A DNA stretch of 10,030 nt from Caldifarciminota bacterium (GCA_027073945.1 JALTEL010000015.1:26501-36530); one strand, 5' to 3'; positions 1-6,800 are shown, counted from the first letter of the stretch. Program-made: numbers and translations. The notes: generated by a model not told the origin, from the sequence alone.

Positions 1-266
1 TTGAGTATTCGGTAGACGGAGGGGGGAATTGGCAGATAGTGAGTTCGTCTGTGCAGAACAACGGGCATTATGAGTGGACAATACCGAACACGCCGACAGA
101 TATGGCGCTTGTAAGGATAAAGAACACAGCGAATCCGAATGTATATGACATATCTGACACATTCAGGATAGTAAAGCAGGATATAGAGGTAATATCACCG
201 GACAGTGGAGCTGCATGGATAAGTGGCAGGAAATACTATATAACATGGAGACACACGGGTGTATTT
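1..266 (+). repeat. Near-identical direct repeat, copy A
   Basis: It matches 559-824 at an offset of 558 bases (two 279-base units) with five mismatches, all at third codon positions and all synonymous. It spans the second half of one Ig-like unit and the first third of the next. The match may extend left beyond the window edge. Because the window starts inside it, the edge could be a repeat-induced contig break. Confidence 0.93.
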
Positions 267-2150
267 CCTTATATTGGCATAGATTATTCAACTGACAATG
301 GAAACACGTACAATGCAATAACATCTTCAACGCAGAACAGCGGTTCTTACCTTTGGACAGTGCCTGACGGATATTCGGATACATGCAGAGTAAGGGTGTA
401 TAACGTTGACAATGTAGACGTCAGTAATACAAGCAGTAAATTCAGTATTATACCGGGTTCAATAACGATAACATCTCCTGTTGCGGGAGACAGTTTCATA
501 GTTGGCAGGAAGTACTATGTGACATGGTATTATAAAGGGAGTTTCAGCAATGTATCCGTTGAGTATTCGGTAGACGGAGGGGGGAATTGGCAGATAGTGA
601 GTTCGTCTGTGCAGAACAACGGGCATTATGAGTGGACAATACCGAACACGCCGACAGATATGGCGCTTGTAAGGATAAAGAACACGGCGAATCCGAATGT
701 ATATGACATATCTGACACATTCAGGATAGTAAAGCAGGATATAGAGGTAATCTCGCCGGACAGTGGAGCTGCATGGATAAGTGGCAGGAAATACTATATA
801 ACGTGGAGACATACGGGTGTATTTTCGAATGTAAGGTTAGATTATTCCGTTGACGGAGGAGCCACATATAATCAAATCATACAGAGCGCTTCCAATACCG
901 GGTATTATGAATGGACAATCCCGACAACCGTATCGGATAGCTGCCTTATTAAAATTACAAATACTGATAATGCGAGTGTGACAGCCATTAGTGATACATT
1001 TAAAATTCCGGCTCAACAGATTATGATAACCTATCCAGATTTTGGAAAGGCTCTTATGTCCGGTAAAAAATACTATATAACATGGGAGACCAACGGATTG
1101 ATCGATAAAGTGAATATAGAGTATTCTGTTGACAGTGCAGCCACATGGAATCTGCTTGCGAATGCCATAAACAATCAGGGATATTATGAATGGACAACAC
1201 CAACTGCAAATTCCAATAATTGTTTTATAAGGATCTCCAATTCACAGAATCAAAATGTCAGCATGAGAAGTGAAAGGTTTTCAATTGTTCCGCAGCATAT
1301 TATATTCCTTTCACCTGTTGCAAATGATTCTTTCATAGCCGGGAATGATTACTATATAACATGGCGAACTTCAGGTGGACTTTCAAATGTTGACATTCAG
1401 TATTCTATTGACAATGGAGCAAGCTGGCAGAGCATAGGTTCCAATGTGCAGAATACAGGCTCTTATAAGTGGAGCATACCACTGCTCACATTTAACAGCG
1501 CCATTGTTAAGATTTCAAATCCGCTTGCTGCATTTGTAAATTCAATAAGTGATACATTTTATATTTCCCCTCCTATTTTTGCATACACATCTCCTATTTT
1601 GGGCGCTTCCTGGAACAATGGACGGCCATATTATATATCCTGGAATATGTTTGGGGATATGGGCACAATTAATATAGACTTCTCCGCTGATGGTGGTACA
1701 ACCTGGTCACAGATAGCAACAAATACCCAGAACGCAGGCTATTACCTCTGGAACATCCCCGATACTCTTACGTCACAGGACTGCAGGATAAGAGTGCAGA
1801 GCAGCGGAAACGGAAACGTGTACTATATTTCGGACAGTTTTTCAATTGCCAATGTATCTGTAAAAGAGAGGAATGCAAAGACTCATCCCAATGCAATGTT
1901 TTTCGATATGAATTCAACGAATCCGGTGAGCAGGACGCTACTGCTCAGGTTTGGTCTGCCGCAAAGAACACATGTTGAGATATCCGTTTACGATATTCAA
2001 GGCAGGGTTATCCGCGAATTGGTGGATAGAGTGCTTGGTGCGGGTTATTATACGACCCAATTAAGTGTCAGTGATCTTAAAAAGGGTACATACCTCATTA
2101 TCGCACATATTGGAAATAAGAAGATTACAAAGAAAATAGAGAAGTTTTGA
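1..2150 (+). CDS. Large secreted repeat protein with Kre9/KNH-type Ig-like units and a T9SS-like C-terminal sorting domain (5' end missing)
   Basis: The frame is open from base 3, so the start lies outside the window and the ATG at 39 is internal. After a partial unit, the visible protein has six complete units of exactly 93 residues (180-1853). Each follows the pattern SP..G..W..G..YYITW, YS.D.G..W, QN.G.Y.W.IP, ISDTF.I. This resembles the Kre9/KNH (Ser-Thr-rich) beta-sandwich family seen in bacterial surface proteins. A linker of about 28 residues leads to a C-terminal domain with ISVYDIQGRVI, aGYY and KKGTYL, ending in a Lys-rich tail, typical of type A T9SS sorting domains. The protein is probably exported across the outer membrane and anchored or released there. 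The units carry no catalytic motif, so a structural, adhesive or carbohydrate-binding role is inferred. The next gene has its own promoter, so this is probably the last gene of its transcript; I see no terminator hairpin after it. Confidence 0.88.
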   Translation, partial: EYSVDGGGNWQIVSSSVQNNGHYEWTIPNTPTDMALVRIKNTANPNVYDISDTFRIVKQDIEVISPDSGAAWISGRKYYITWRHTGVFPYIGIDYSTDNGNTYNAITSSTQNSGSYLWTVPDGYSDTCRVRVYNVDNVDVSNTSSKFSIIPGSITITSPVAGDSFIVGRKYYVTWYYKGSFSNVSVEYSVDGGGNWQIVSSSVQNNGHYEWTIPNTPTDMALVRIKNTANPNVYDISDTFRIVKQDIEVISPDSGAAWISGRKYYITWRHTGVFSNVRLDYSVDGGATYNQIIQSASNTGYYEWTIPTTVSDSCLIKITNTDNASVTAISDTFKIPAQQIMITYPDFGKALMSGKKYYITWETNGLIDKVNIEYSVDSAATWNLLANAINNQGYYEWTTPTANSNNCFIRISNSQNQNVSMRSERFSIVPQHIIFLSPVANDSFIAGNDYYITWRTSGGLSNVDIQYSIDNGASWQSIGSNVQNTGSYKWSIPLLTFNSAIVKISNPLAAFVNSISDTFYISPPIFAYTSPILGASWNNGRPYYISWNMFGDMGTINIDFSADGGTTWSQIATNTQNAGYYLWNIPDTLTSQDCRIRVQSSGNGNVYYISDSFSIANVSVKERNAKTHPNAMFFDMNSTNPVSRTLLLRFGLPQRTHVEISVYDIQGRVIRELVDRVLGAGYYTTQLSVSDLKKGTYLIIAHIGNKKITKKIEKF
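180..1853 (+). repeat. Six tandem 279-base (93-residue) coding repeats
   Basis: Units start at 180, 459, 738, 1017, 1296 and 1575, each exactly 93 codons with no length change. The end of an earlier unit occupies 1-179. Conserved positions in every unit are the SP or YP near residue 6, YY(I/V)(T/S)W near residues 19-23, Y/F-S-x-D near 36-39, and G-x-Y-x-W near 55-59. Units 1 and 3 begin with the same roughly 30 residues, and unit 2 repeats the end of the partial unit. Units 4 to 6 are clearly diverged. Constant length with diverging sequence suggests that domain fold, not sequence, is conserved. Confidence 0.93.
559..824 (+). repeat. Near-identical direct repeat, copy B
   Basis: This is the second copy of the block at 1-266. 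Identity ends abruptly after GVF in both copies: the next codons are CCT-TAT in copy A and TCG-AAT in copy B, and the units then diverge. Such a sharp boundary fits a recent gene-conversion or unequal-crossover tract, not slow divergence. Confidence 0.93.
1938..2147 (+). other. T9SS type A-like C-terminal sorting domain
   Basis: These are about the last 70 residues of the repeat protein. They contain the pattern RFGLP, V-x-I-S-V-Y-D-I-Q-G-R-V, L-x-A-G-Y-Y, L-x-x-G-T-Y-L, then a basic K-K-I-T-K-K end. In the FCB group such domains direct proteins to the type IX secretion system, where they are usually cleaved. The related FlgD-type Ig-like domain gives a similar pattern, so secretion by T9SS is an inference until PorU/PorV-type genes are found in the genome. 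Confidence 0.75.
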
Positions 2151-2185
2151 TAAGATAGGAATACATAAGAATTTACGTGCAATAG

Positions 2186-2215
2186 TTGGCAGGTACATAA
2201 GAAACACAGTATAAT
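2186..2215 (+). promoter_or_regulatory. Sigma-70-type promoter of the PSP1-PASTA operon
   Basis: TTGGCA (2186-2191) and a perfect TATAAT (2210-2215) are separated by 18 bases. Transcription would start near 2222, leaving a leader of only about a dozen bases. GGAG at 2224-2227 sits six bases before the ATG at 2234. It is the best promoter match in the window and the only one evident upstream of the four-gene run. Confidence 0.7.
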
Positions 2216-2224
2216 TTTATACTG
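2207..2224. promoter_or_regulatory. 18-base inverted repeat over the -10 element (candidate operator)
   Basis: CAGTATAATTTTATACTG has perfect 8-base arms around a TT centre. It covers the entire -10 hexamer and the predicted transcription start. An AT-rich dyad placed here is a classical repressor site arrangement, but it has no T-run and is too weak to act as a terminator. Operator function is inferred from position only. Confidence 0.45.
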
Positions 2225-2233
2225 GAGACAATA

Positions 2234-3028
2234 ATGAAAAAAGAAAAAAGTAAAGAAAATACACTTGAGGTTTCTATAGTAGGTGGAAAGTTTGAGAGAT
2301 ACGAACTCCTGTTTCCCGTAGATTTTCCACTGGGCAGCTTTCTCCTTATAAAAAGCAGAGATGAAGAACATGAAATACTGGTAAAAGTGAGGGGCTATTC
2401 GGATAAGTCCACGGAAAATGTACTTGAACGATACCAGCTTGCCCCGAGTGAAAAGGTAAAGACCCTTATGGTCAACATGGTAAAGGGTTATTTATTTGAG
2501 AAAAAGGCACATGATGTTAAAATAGTCGATAGCAAGCTTGACATAAATAAAGGGCATCTTGGCATAGATTATATAGCTGATAAAAAATATTCTCTAAACA
2601 AAATAGGAGCGTATCTTGCCACCATTCTCCATGTTCGTGTGGATTTTAACCAGGTAGGAGCAAGAGACTATGCCCGTAAGGTAGGTGGCCTGGGCCCCTG
2701 TGGAAGGGAATTATGCTGTAAGTCTTTTTTGCGACAGATTCCTTCTATTACGCTTGATATGGCGAGAGAGCAATATCTTTTCAGTTCTCCGGATAGGCTT
2801 TCCGGCATGTGTGGAAGATTAAGGTGTTGCTTACGGTATGAGATAGACTTTTACAGAGAGGCGAGAAAGCAACTCCCTGAGCCGGGTCAGATGATAAGGA
2901 CTTCCCATGGTACGGGAAAGGTTGTTGAAGTCAATGCCCTTGTCGGTAGATTTTCTGTGATATATGAGGATGGAACTGCTGAGGCCGTTTATTTGCAGCA
3001 GGATGAAAAGATTTGGGAACCAGTGTAA
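2234..3028 (+). CDS. ricT: PSP1 domain protein, RicT/YaaT-like
   Basis: This 264-residue protein matches the PSP1 C-terminal family across residues about 85-205. Conserved features are the V-R-V-D-x-x-Q-x-G-x-R-D segment (residues 134-144), GGLGPCGRELCC (151-162) and SGMCGRLRCCLRYE (190-203). Cysteines 156, 161, 162, 193, 198 and 199 are all present. In Bacillus subtilis YaaT/RicT, with RicA and RicF, forms a complex that binds Fe-S clusters and promotes RNase Y-dependent mRNA maturation; these cysteines are the expected cluster ligands. No ricA or ricF is visible here, so the partner set is unknown. The ATG is supported by GGAG six bases upstream and by the nearby promoter. It is the first gene of a four-gene run; the next gene starts inside its last codons. 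Confidence 0.88.
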   Translation: MKKEKSKENTLEVSIVGGKFERYELLFPVDFPLGSFLLIKSRDEEHEILVKVRGYSDKSTENVLERYQLAPSEKVKTLMVNMVKGYLFEKKAHDVKIVDSKLDINKGHLGIDYIADKKYSLNKIGAYLATILHVRVDFNQVGARDYARKVGGLGPCGRELCCKSFLRQIPSITLDMAREQYLFSSPDRLSGMCGRLRCCLRYEIDFYREARKQLPEPGQMIRTSHGTGKVVEVNALVGRFSVIYEDGTAEAVYLQQDEKIWEPV

Positions 3029-3342
3029 AGACAAATAAAAAAACCGTGCTTGAATGGGTTATTGCGGCTGTTTTGGGAGGCCTGGCGTTTGGTATAGTTT
3101 TTGTTGTTTTCATTGTATTTTTTCTTCCTGCTTATACGAAACACGGAAAAGAAGTGGTTGTCCCTTACATCATGGGCGAGTATTTGAACGACGCCAGAAT
3201 AACCGTTAAGAAAAATAATCTACGCTTTAAAATTGTGGGAACCGGAGATAGTGTTATTAATGTTCTACCACCACCCGGGTCTGTGGTTAAGCCGGGTAAA
3301 ATCATAGAAATAATGGTTGTATCTCGCAATGCTGATCATTAA
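3013..3342 (+). CDS. Single-pass membrane protein with one PASTA domain
   Basis: The protein has 109 residues: a short basic N-terminus (TNKK), one transmembrane helix at residues about 16-40 ending in FFLPAY, then an extracytoplasmic PASTA domain (about 48-105) with VVVPYIMG, LRFKIVG and PPPGSVVKPGKIIEIMV. PASTA domains bind cell-wall fragments or mediate protein contacts in penicillin-binding proteins and Ser/Thr kinases, but no kinase or PBP domain is attached here. A stop at 3004-3006 limits the frame, so the start is TTG at 3013 (overlapping the previous gene by 16 bases) or GTG at 3046. TTG is preferred because it leaves basic residues before the helix and has GGATGAAAAG just upstream. 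Location: inner membrane facing the periplasm (inferred). Confidence 0.8.
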   Translation: MGTSVKTNKKTVLEWVIAAVLGGLAFGIVFVVFIVFFLPAYTKHGKEVVVPYIMGEYLNDARITVKKNNLRFKIVGTGDSVINVLPPPGSVVKPGKIIEIMVVSRNADH

Positions 3343-4549
3343 TCTTCTAATTTCGTTTTTTATGCTTATACCAATGGATTCCATGCAAACAGACCATCTT
3401 AAAGCATACGGAGCTGTTTATAACACCCTAAAACTGGGAAAAGATGTGGAATGGTTGTTAAACTACAGGGGTGGGAGTTTTCTGTTAAAAGCAAATGCTT
3501 TTACAGAAAATTGGTGCGTGCAAAGAGGTGTGAGCTTTGAAAAGATACCCGAGGAAGATGTAGAGGACATTTATAAGGTGATAGAGCAGCATAATATGAA
3601 GGATATGGTACTTGAGCGTGCTCCCAGAATAGGTGTATATGCTCCTCCCTATTATCAACCATGGGATGATGCGGTTCTTCTTGCCTTAAAATATGCGGAA
3701 ATACCTTACAAACAATTCTATGACAGCAGTATATTGAATGGCGTATTGAAGGATATTGATTGGTTGCATCTTCATCATGAAGATTTCACGGGAATGTTCG
3801 GTAAATTTTACGGTGTCTACAGGAATGCTCCCTGGTATCAGAACAGAGTTAAATTTAAAGAAAACATTGCAAAGGCCTTTGGATACAAGAAGGTATCCGG
3901 GTTGGAACATGCGGTAACGGACAGCATTGCCAATTTTGTAAAAAGAGGAGGCTTCCTTTTTGCAATGTGCTCTGCACCCATTACTCTTGATATATCAAGG
4001 GCATCCCAAAATGTGGACATTCTGGATATTCCCTATGACGGTGACCCTCCGGATAGAAATGTCAACATGAAACTTGATTTTACAAAGACACTTGCATTCA
4101 AGGATTTTCATATCATAACCAATCCGTTCATATATGAGCATTCCGATGTGGATGTCACCGCCGAAGCAGACAGGCGCGGGCCTTCCACTTACTTCGTTTT
4201 AAGGGATTTCTCGGCCAAAATTGACCCTATACCCTGTATGTTGACTCAGGACCATACCAGATTTATCAAAGAATTTCTGGGACAGGATACCGGATTTAGA
4301 AAATCAAAGTTGAAAAGTAATGTGATAATTCTGGCAGATGTGCCCAATACGTCGGAAGCAAAATACATATACGGAGATTACGGTAAAGGTTTTTTTGTAT
4401 ATTTAGGAGGACATGATCCGGAAGATTACAAACATTTTGTCGGAGACCCACCTACAGACCTGTCGCTTCACAGACATTCACCCGGGTATAGATTGATTCT
4501 AAACAACGTGCTTTTTCCTTCAGCACAAAAGAGAAGACTGAAAACATGA
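3329..4549 (+). CDS. Conserved FCB-group protein of unknown function, usually mislabelled 'asparagine synthetase B'
   Basis: From the ATG at 3329 the protein has 406 residues; an in-frame TTG at 3317 would add four. A hydrophobic N-terminus (about residues 2-15) followed by PMD looks like a signal peptide or anchor, although it lacks the usual basic start. From memory it closely resembles a Bacteroidota family with the same signatures: LLNYRGGSFL, HLHHEDFTG (147-155), RNAPWY, GGFLFAMCS (207-215), DGDPPD, and a C-terminal GHDPEDYKHF followed by SPGYRLILNNVLFP. It has neither the N-terminal Cys glutaminase domain nor the SGGxDS ATP-binding loop of true AsnB, so that label is not supported. GGFLFAMCS resembles a nucleophile elbow of class I glutamine-amidotransferase-like folds, with His361 or other histidines as possible partners; this is speculative. 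It overlaps the PASTA gene by 14 bases and the next gene by ATGA. Confidence 0.82.
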   Translation: MLIINLLISFFMLIPMDSMQTDHLKAYGAVYNTLKLGKDVEWLLNYRGGSFLLKANAFTENWCVQRGVSFEKIPEEDVEDIYKVIEQHNMKDMVLERAPRIGVYAPPYYQPWDDAVLLALKYAEIPYKQFYDSSILNGVLKDIDWLHLHHEDFTGMFGKFYGVYRNAPWYQNRVKFKENIAKAFGYKKVSGLEHAVTDSIANFVKRGGFLFAMCSAPITLDISRASQNVDILDIPYDGDPPDRNVNMKLDFTKTLAFKDFHIITNPFIYEHSDVDVTAEADRRGPSTYFVLRDFSAKIDPIPCMLTQDHTRFIKEFLGQDTGFRKSKLKSNVIILADVPNTSEAKYIYGDYGKGFFVYLGGHDPEDYKHFVGDPPTDLSLHRHSPGYRLILNNVLFPSAQKRRLKT

Positions 4550-5214
4550 AGATAAGCGTTATTTATGATAATGAGGTGTTAGAAAAAGGAGTTGTTGCAT
4601 CTCATGGATTTTCTGCATTGATAGAATCCGAAAATTTAAAACTACTTTTTGATACCGGGTGGAATGGCTCGTTGTTGCTTGATAATGCAAAGAAACTCGG
4701 GCTTAAGATAAACGATGTAAAAGCGATTTTTCTTTCCCATCAACACTGGGACCATATAGGAGGCCTGACTTCTGTTTTAAACGTACTCGATGATAAACCC
4801 ATTCTGTATGTCCCTGCATCATTTTCGCGGAGTTTGAAGAGAGAATTGGCATCTTTAACACGCCTTGTTGAAGTTTCGAGTAATCCTGTTGCAATATCAG
4901 GAGATTTGTATGCTACAGGTGAATTGCCTTCGGATATAGGAGTAAGTGAACAGTCTCTATACATAAAGTCATCACAAATGGTTGTTGTAGGCTGTTCTCA
5001 TCCGGGTGTTGATACAATAGTGGAAAGGGCAAAGCAGATAGGTGCTGTCAAAACCATTATCGGAGGCTTCCATGGATTTGATAAGCTTGAGTATTTCAAG
5101 CAATTTACAAGGATATATCCCTGCCATTGTACTGTGGCTAAATCCAAAATTCTATCCATTTATCCGGAAAAAGCTAAACAGTGCGGTGTGGGGCTCAGTA
5201 TATTAACCGATTAA
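4546..5214 (+). CDS. Metallo-beta-lactamase fold hydrolase, COG1237 type
   Basis: This 222-residue protein has the metal-binding motif S-H-Q-H-W-D-H (His65, His67, Asp69, His70), then GCSHPG (His152), GGFHG (His176) and C-H-C-T (His194). The GCSH, GGFH and HCT series is characteristic of COG1237. That family includes archaeal enzymes annotated as dihydropterin-ribofuranosylaminobenzene 5'-phosphate synthase of methanopterin synthesis. In bacteria the family's substrates are mostly unknown, and nothing else here suggests methanopterin synthesis, so I leave the substrate open. All ligands for two metals appear present, so it is probably an active cytoplasmic hydrolase or transferase; no signal peptide is visible. 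Its ATG overlaps the preceding stop as ATGA, suggesting coupled translation. Its TAA overlaps the stop of the opposite-strand gene. Confidence 0.88.
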   Translation: MKISVIYDNEVLEKGVVASHGFSALIESENLKLLFDTGWNGSLLLDNAKKLGLKINDVKAIFLSHQHWDHIGGLTSVLNVLDDKPILYVPASFSRSLKRELASLTRLVEVSSNPVAISGDLYATGELPSDIGVSEQSLYIKSSQMVVVGCSHPGVDTIVERAKQIGAVKTIIGGFHGFDKLEYFKQFTRIYPCHCTVAKSKILSIYPEKAKQCGVGLSILTD

Positions 5215-6782
5215 CCTCTGATTTTCTTTGCTGCTTTAAATTTGTACATTATTTCATCAGAGCGCTTTATTAATTGCTTTAAAGTAGTCCCATCTTTACC
5301 GTATTCAGCTATGCCAAAAGAAAAACCGTATTTTATGTCTGATTTATTTAAAATATTAGTTACTATTATCTCAAATTCTTTGTCAATTCTTTTCAGAATT
5401 TCTTCAGCTTTATTCTTATCAGCATTTGTTATGAGCAATATAAATTCATCTCCCCCGTATCTTGCAATCATGTCGCTACCCCTGATATTATCCTTGATAA
5501 CCATTACAAGGGATTTTAAGATTTTATCACCTTCCAGATGTCCGAATGTATCATTTATTATTTTCAGATAGTCAAGGTCTATGAAGCACAAAGATACAGG
5601 CAGGTTTTCACGCTCAGAGAGACTTATTATCTGTTTGAAATGCTCTTCGAAATACGGGAATGAATAGGCGCCTGTTAACTGGTCATAAAAAGCGATGTCC
5701 TGTAATTTTGACATAATTTCGGCTGTCTTGAGTGCAGGAGCTATTGTTGCTGCAACCGCCTGAATGAATTGTTTGTCATATTTTGTAAAAGCACTTTCCT
5801 CTATTGATTCTATATCTATTATTCCTATCACTTCATTTTTGAATATTATGGGTATTGAGATTTCGGCTTTTACGTTTTCTCCCGGTGTCTGATAGAATCT
5901 ATCGTCCACAAGGACATTATTTACAATAACAGGTTCTTTTGTGCTGTAGCTGTAATTTGAAAGGCCTTTATCAGGAGGAAGTACGAGCCCAATAATGCTG
6001 TCAGTTGCTCCAACCTGTGCTACCACCTTTAAGCTTTTTCCTCTCGGAACCAATAGAAAATATTTTCCCTTTATTTTAAGTACATCATGAATGATAACGA
6101 GCACTCTCTTTATAAAATAGTCAACATTTACCATATTTTTAATTTCTTCAGCTATGCGGTATATTGCCTGCAATTTAAGGAACGGAGTGAGGAGTCTCTT
6201 CTCAATTTTAAATGTTTTTTTGTAAAAATCGTCCGATGCTCTGGTAATGTGGATATATTTAACCAGTGTTTTTACTACATCAACATCCCATTTGGTACCG
6301 GCTTCGGATAGTAATTGCTTTTTTGCTGCTTTTTCCTCAACCGCATCTTTATAGCTTCTTTTTTCTGTTAATACCGAGAATGCATTGCTTACGGACAGAA
6401 TACGTACTTCTAAGGGAAGCTCGCCTGCTGGTATACCATCGGGATAGCCCTTGCCATCCATCCTCTCGTGGTGCCATCTCGCCCATATAGCGTATTGTGC
6501 TATCTCCGGTATAAGGCTTATGAATTTTTCACTGAATACAGGGTGCTCCCTTATAACATTCCATTCCTCTTTTTCAAGTCCTGTGGGCTTGTCAAGAATC
6601 ATTTCGGGCACAATAATTTTTCCTATATCATGGAGGATTGCAATCTTAGCAAGCGGTTCTGAGGAAACGCCCATTTTTTTTGCTATTTTCTCAGCATAGA
6701 CGGCAACTCTTCTTCCATGCCCAAGAGCATAGGGCTCTCTGATTTCACTGAAAGCTGCAAGCAGGTCAATCCATCTGTTCAT
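5211..6782 (-). CDS. HD-GYP - GAF - GGDEF cyclic-di-GMP signalling protein
   Basis: The protein has 523 residues with no membrane helix. Residues 15-180 form an HD-GYP domain with His22, His51-Asp52 (HDIGKI), His80 (REHP), His104-His105 and DGKGYP (109-114). The usual final metal ligand, Asp in the VADxxDALT motif, is Asn133 (SVSNAFSVLT). Residues about 200-350 look like a GAF sensor domain (VNNVLVDDRFYQ, IPIIFKNEVIGIIDIES). Residues about 360-523 form a GGDEF diguanylate cyclase domain with DQLTGAYS, FIDLDYLKIINDTFGH, RYGGDEF (441-447) and the RxxD inhibitory site Arg434-Asp437. The synthesis half therefore looks active and feedback-controlled, while hydrolysis by the HD-GYP half is doubtful. 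Both domain families are well established for c-di-GMP. The gene stands alone, divergent from the Fak fusion and convergent with the operon. Confidence 0.92.
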   Translation of the reverse strand: MNRWIDLLAAFSEIREPYALGHGRRVAVYAEKIAKKMGVSSEPLAKIAILHDIGKIIVPEMILDKPTGLEKEEWNVIREHPVFSEKFISLIPEIAQYAIWARWHHERMDGKGYPDGIPAGELPLEVRILSVSNAFSVLTEKRSYKDAVEEKAAKKQLLSEAGTKWDVDVVKTLVKYIHITRASDDFYKKTFKIEKRLLTPFLKLQAIYRIAEEIKNMVNVDYFIKRVLVIIHDVLKIKGKYFLLVPRGKSLKVVAQVGATDSIIGLVLPPDKGLSNYSYSTKEPVIVNNVLVDDRFYQTPGENVKAEISIPIIFKNEVIGIIDIESIEESAFTKYDKQFIQAVAATIAPALKTAEIMSKLQDIAFYDQLTGAYSFPYFEEHFKQIISLSERENLPVSLCFIDLDYLKIINDTFGHLEGDKILKSLVMVIKDNIRGSDMIARYGGDEFILLITNADKNKAEEILKRIDKEFEIIVTNILNKSDIKYGFSFGIAEYGKDGTTLKQLIKRSDEIMYKFKAAKKIRG

Positions 6783-6788
6783 ATCTGC

Positions 6789-6800
6789 GTAATATATTAC
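6789..6800. promoter_or_regulatory. Perfect 12-base palindrome in the divergent intergenic gap
   Basis: GTAATATATTAC reads the same on both strands. It covers the proposed -10 of the minus-strand gene and ends six bases before its start codon. In a 64-base gap between divergent genes it could be a regulator site affecting one or both. Short AT-rich palindromes also arise by chance, so the call is tentative. Confidence 0.3.

Noticed and set aside
39..41. ATG at 39 as the start of the repeat protein
   Set aside because: The frame is open back to base 3 and the codons before 39 encode the same EYSVDG segment seen in the later copy, so it is internal.
459..812. Antisense frame of 117 codons inside the Ig-like repeats
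   Set aside because: It lies entirely opposite a clearly coding repeat, is rich in Arg, Tyr and Pro from the complementary strand, and has no recognisable domain or start signal.
180..1853. CRISPR or satellite array
   Set aside because: The 279-base period is an exact multiple of three, encodes a recognisable 93-residue domain, and diverges as protein sequence does; there are no short identical repeats with spacers.
2048..2371. Minus-strand frame across the end of the repeat gene and the operon promoter
   Set aside because: It is a low-complexity Phe-rich translation opposite two real genes and a strong promoter, with no plausible start.
3329..4549. True asparagine synthetase B
   Set aside because: There is no N-terminal nucleophile Cys glutaminase domain and no SGGxDS ATP pyrophosphatase loop.
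5242..6699. Plus-strand frames of 64-109 codons opposite the HD-GYP/GGDEF gene
   Set aside because: They are all complementary shadows of an unambiguous multi-domain gene and lack ribosome binding sites or domain patterns.
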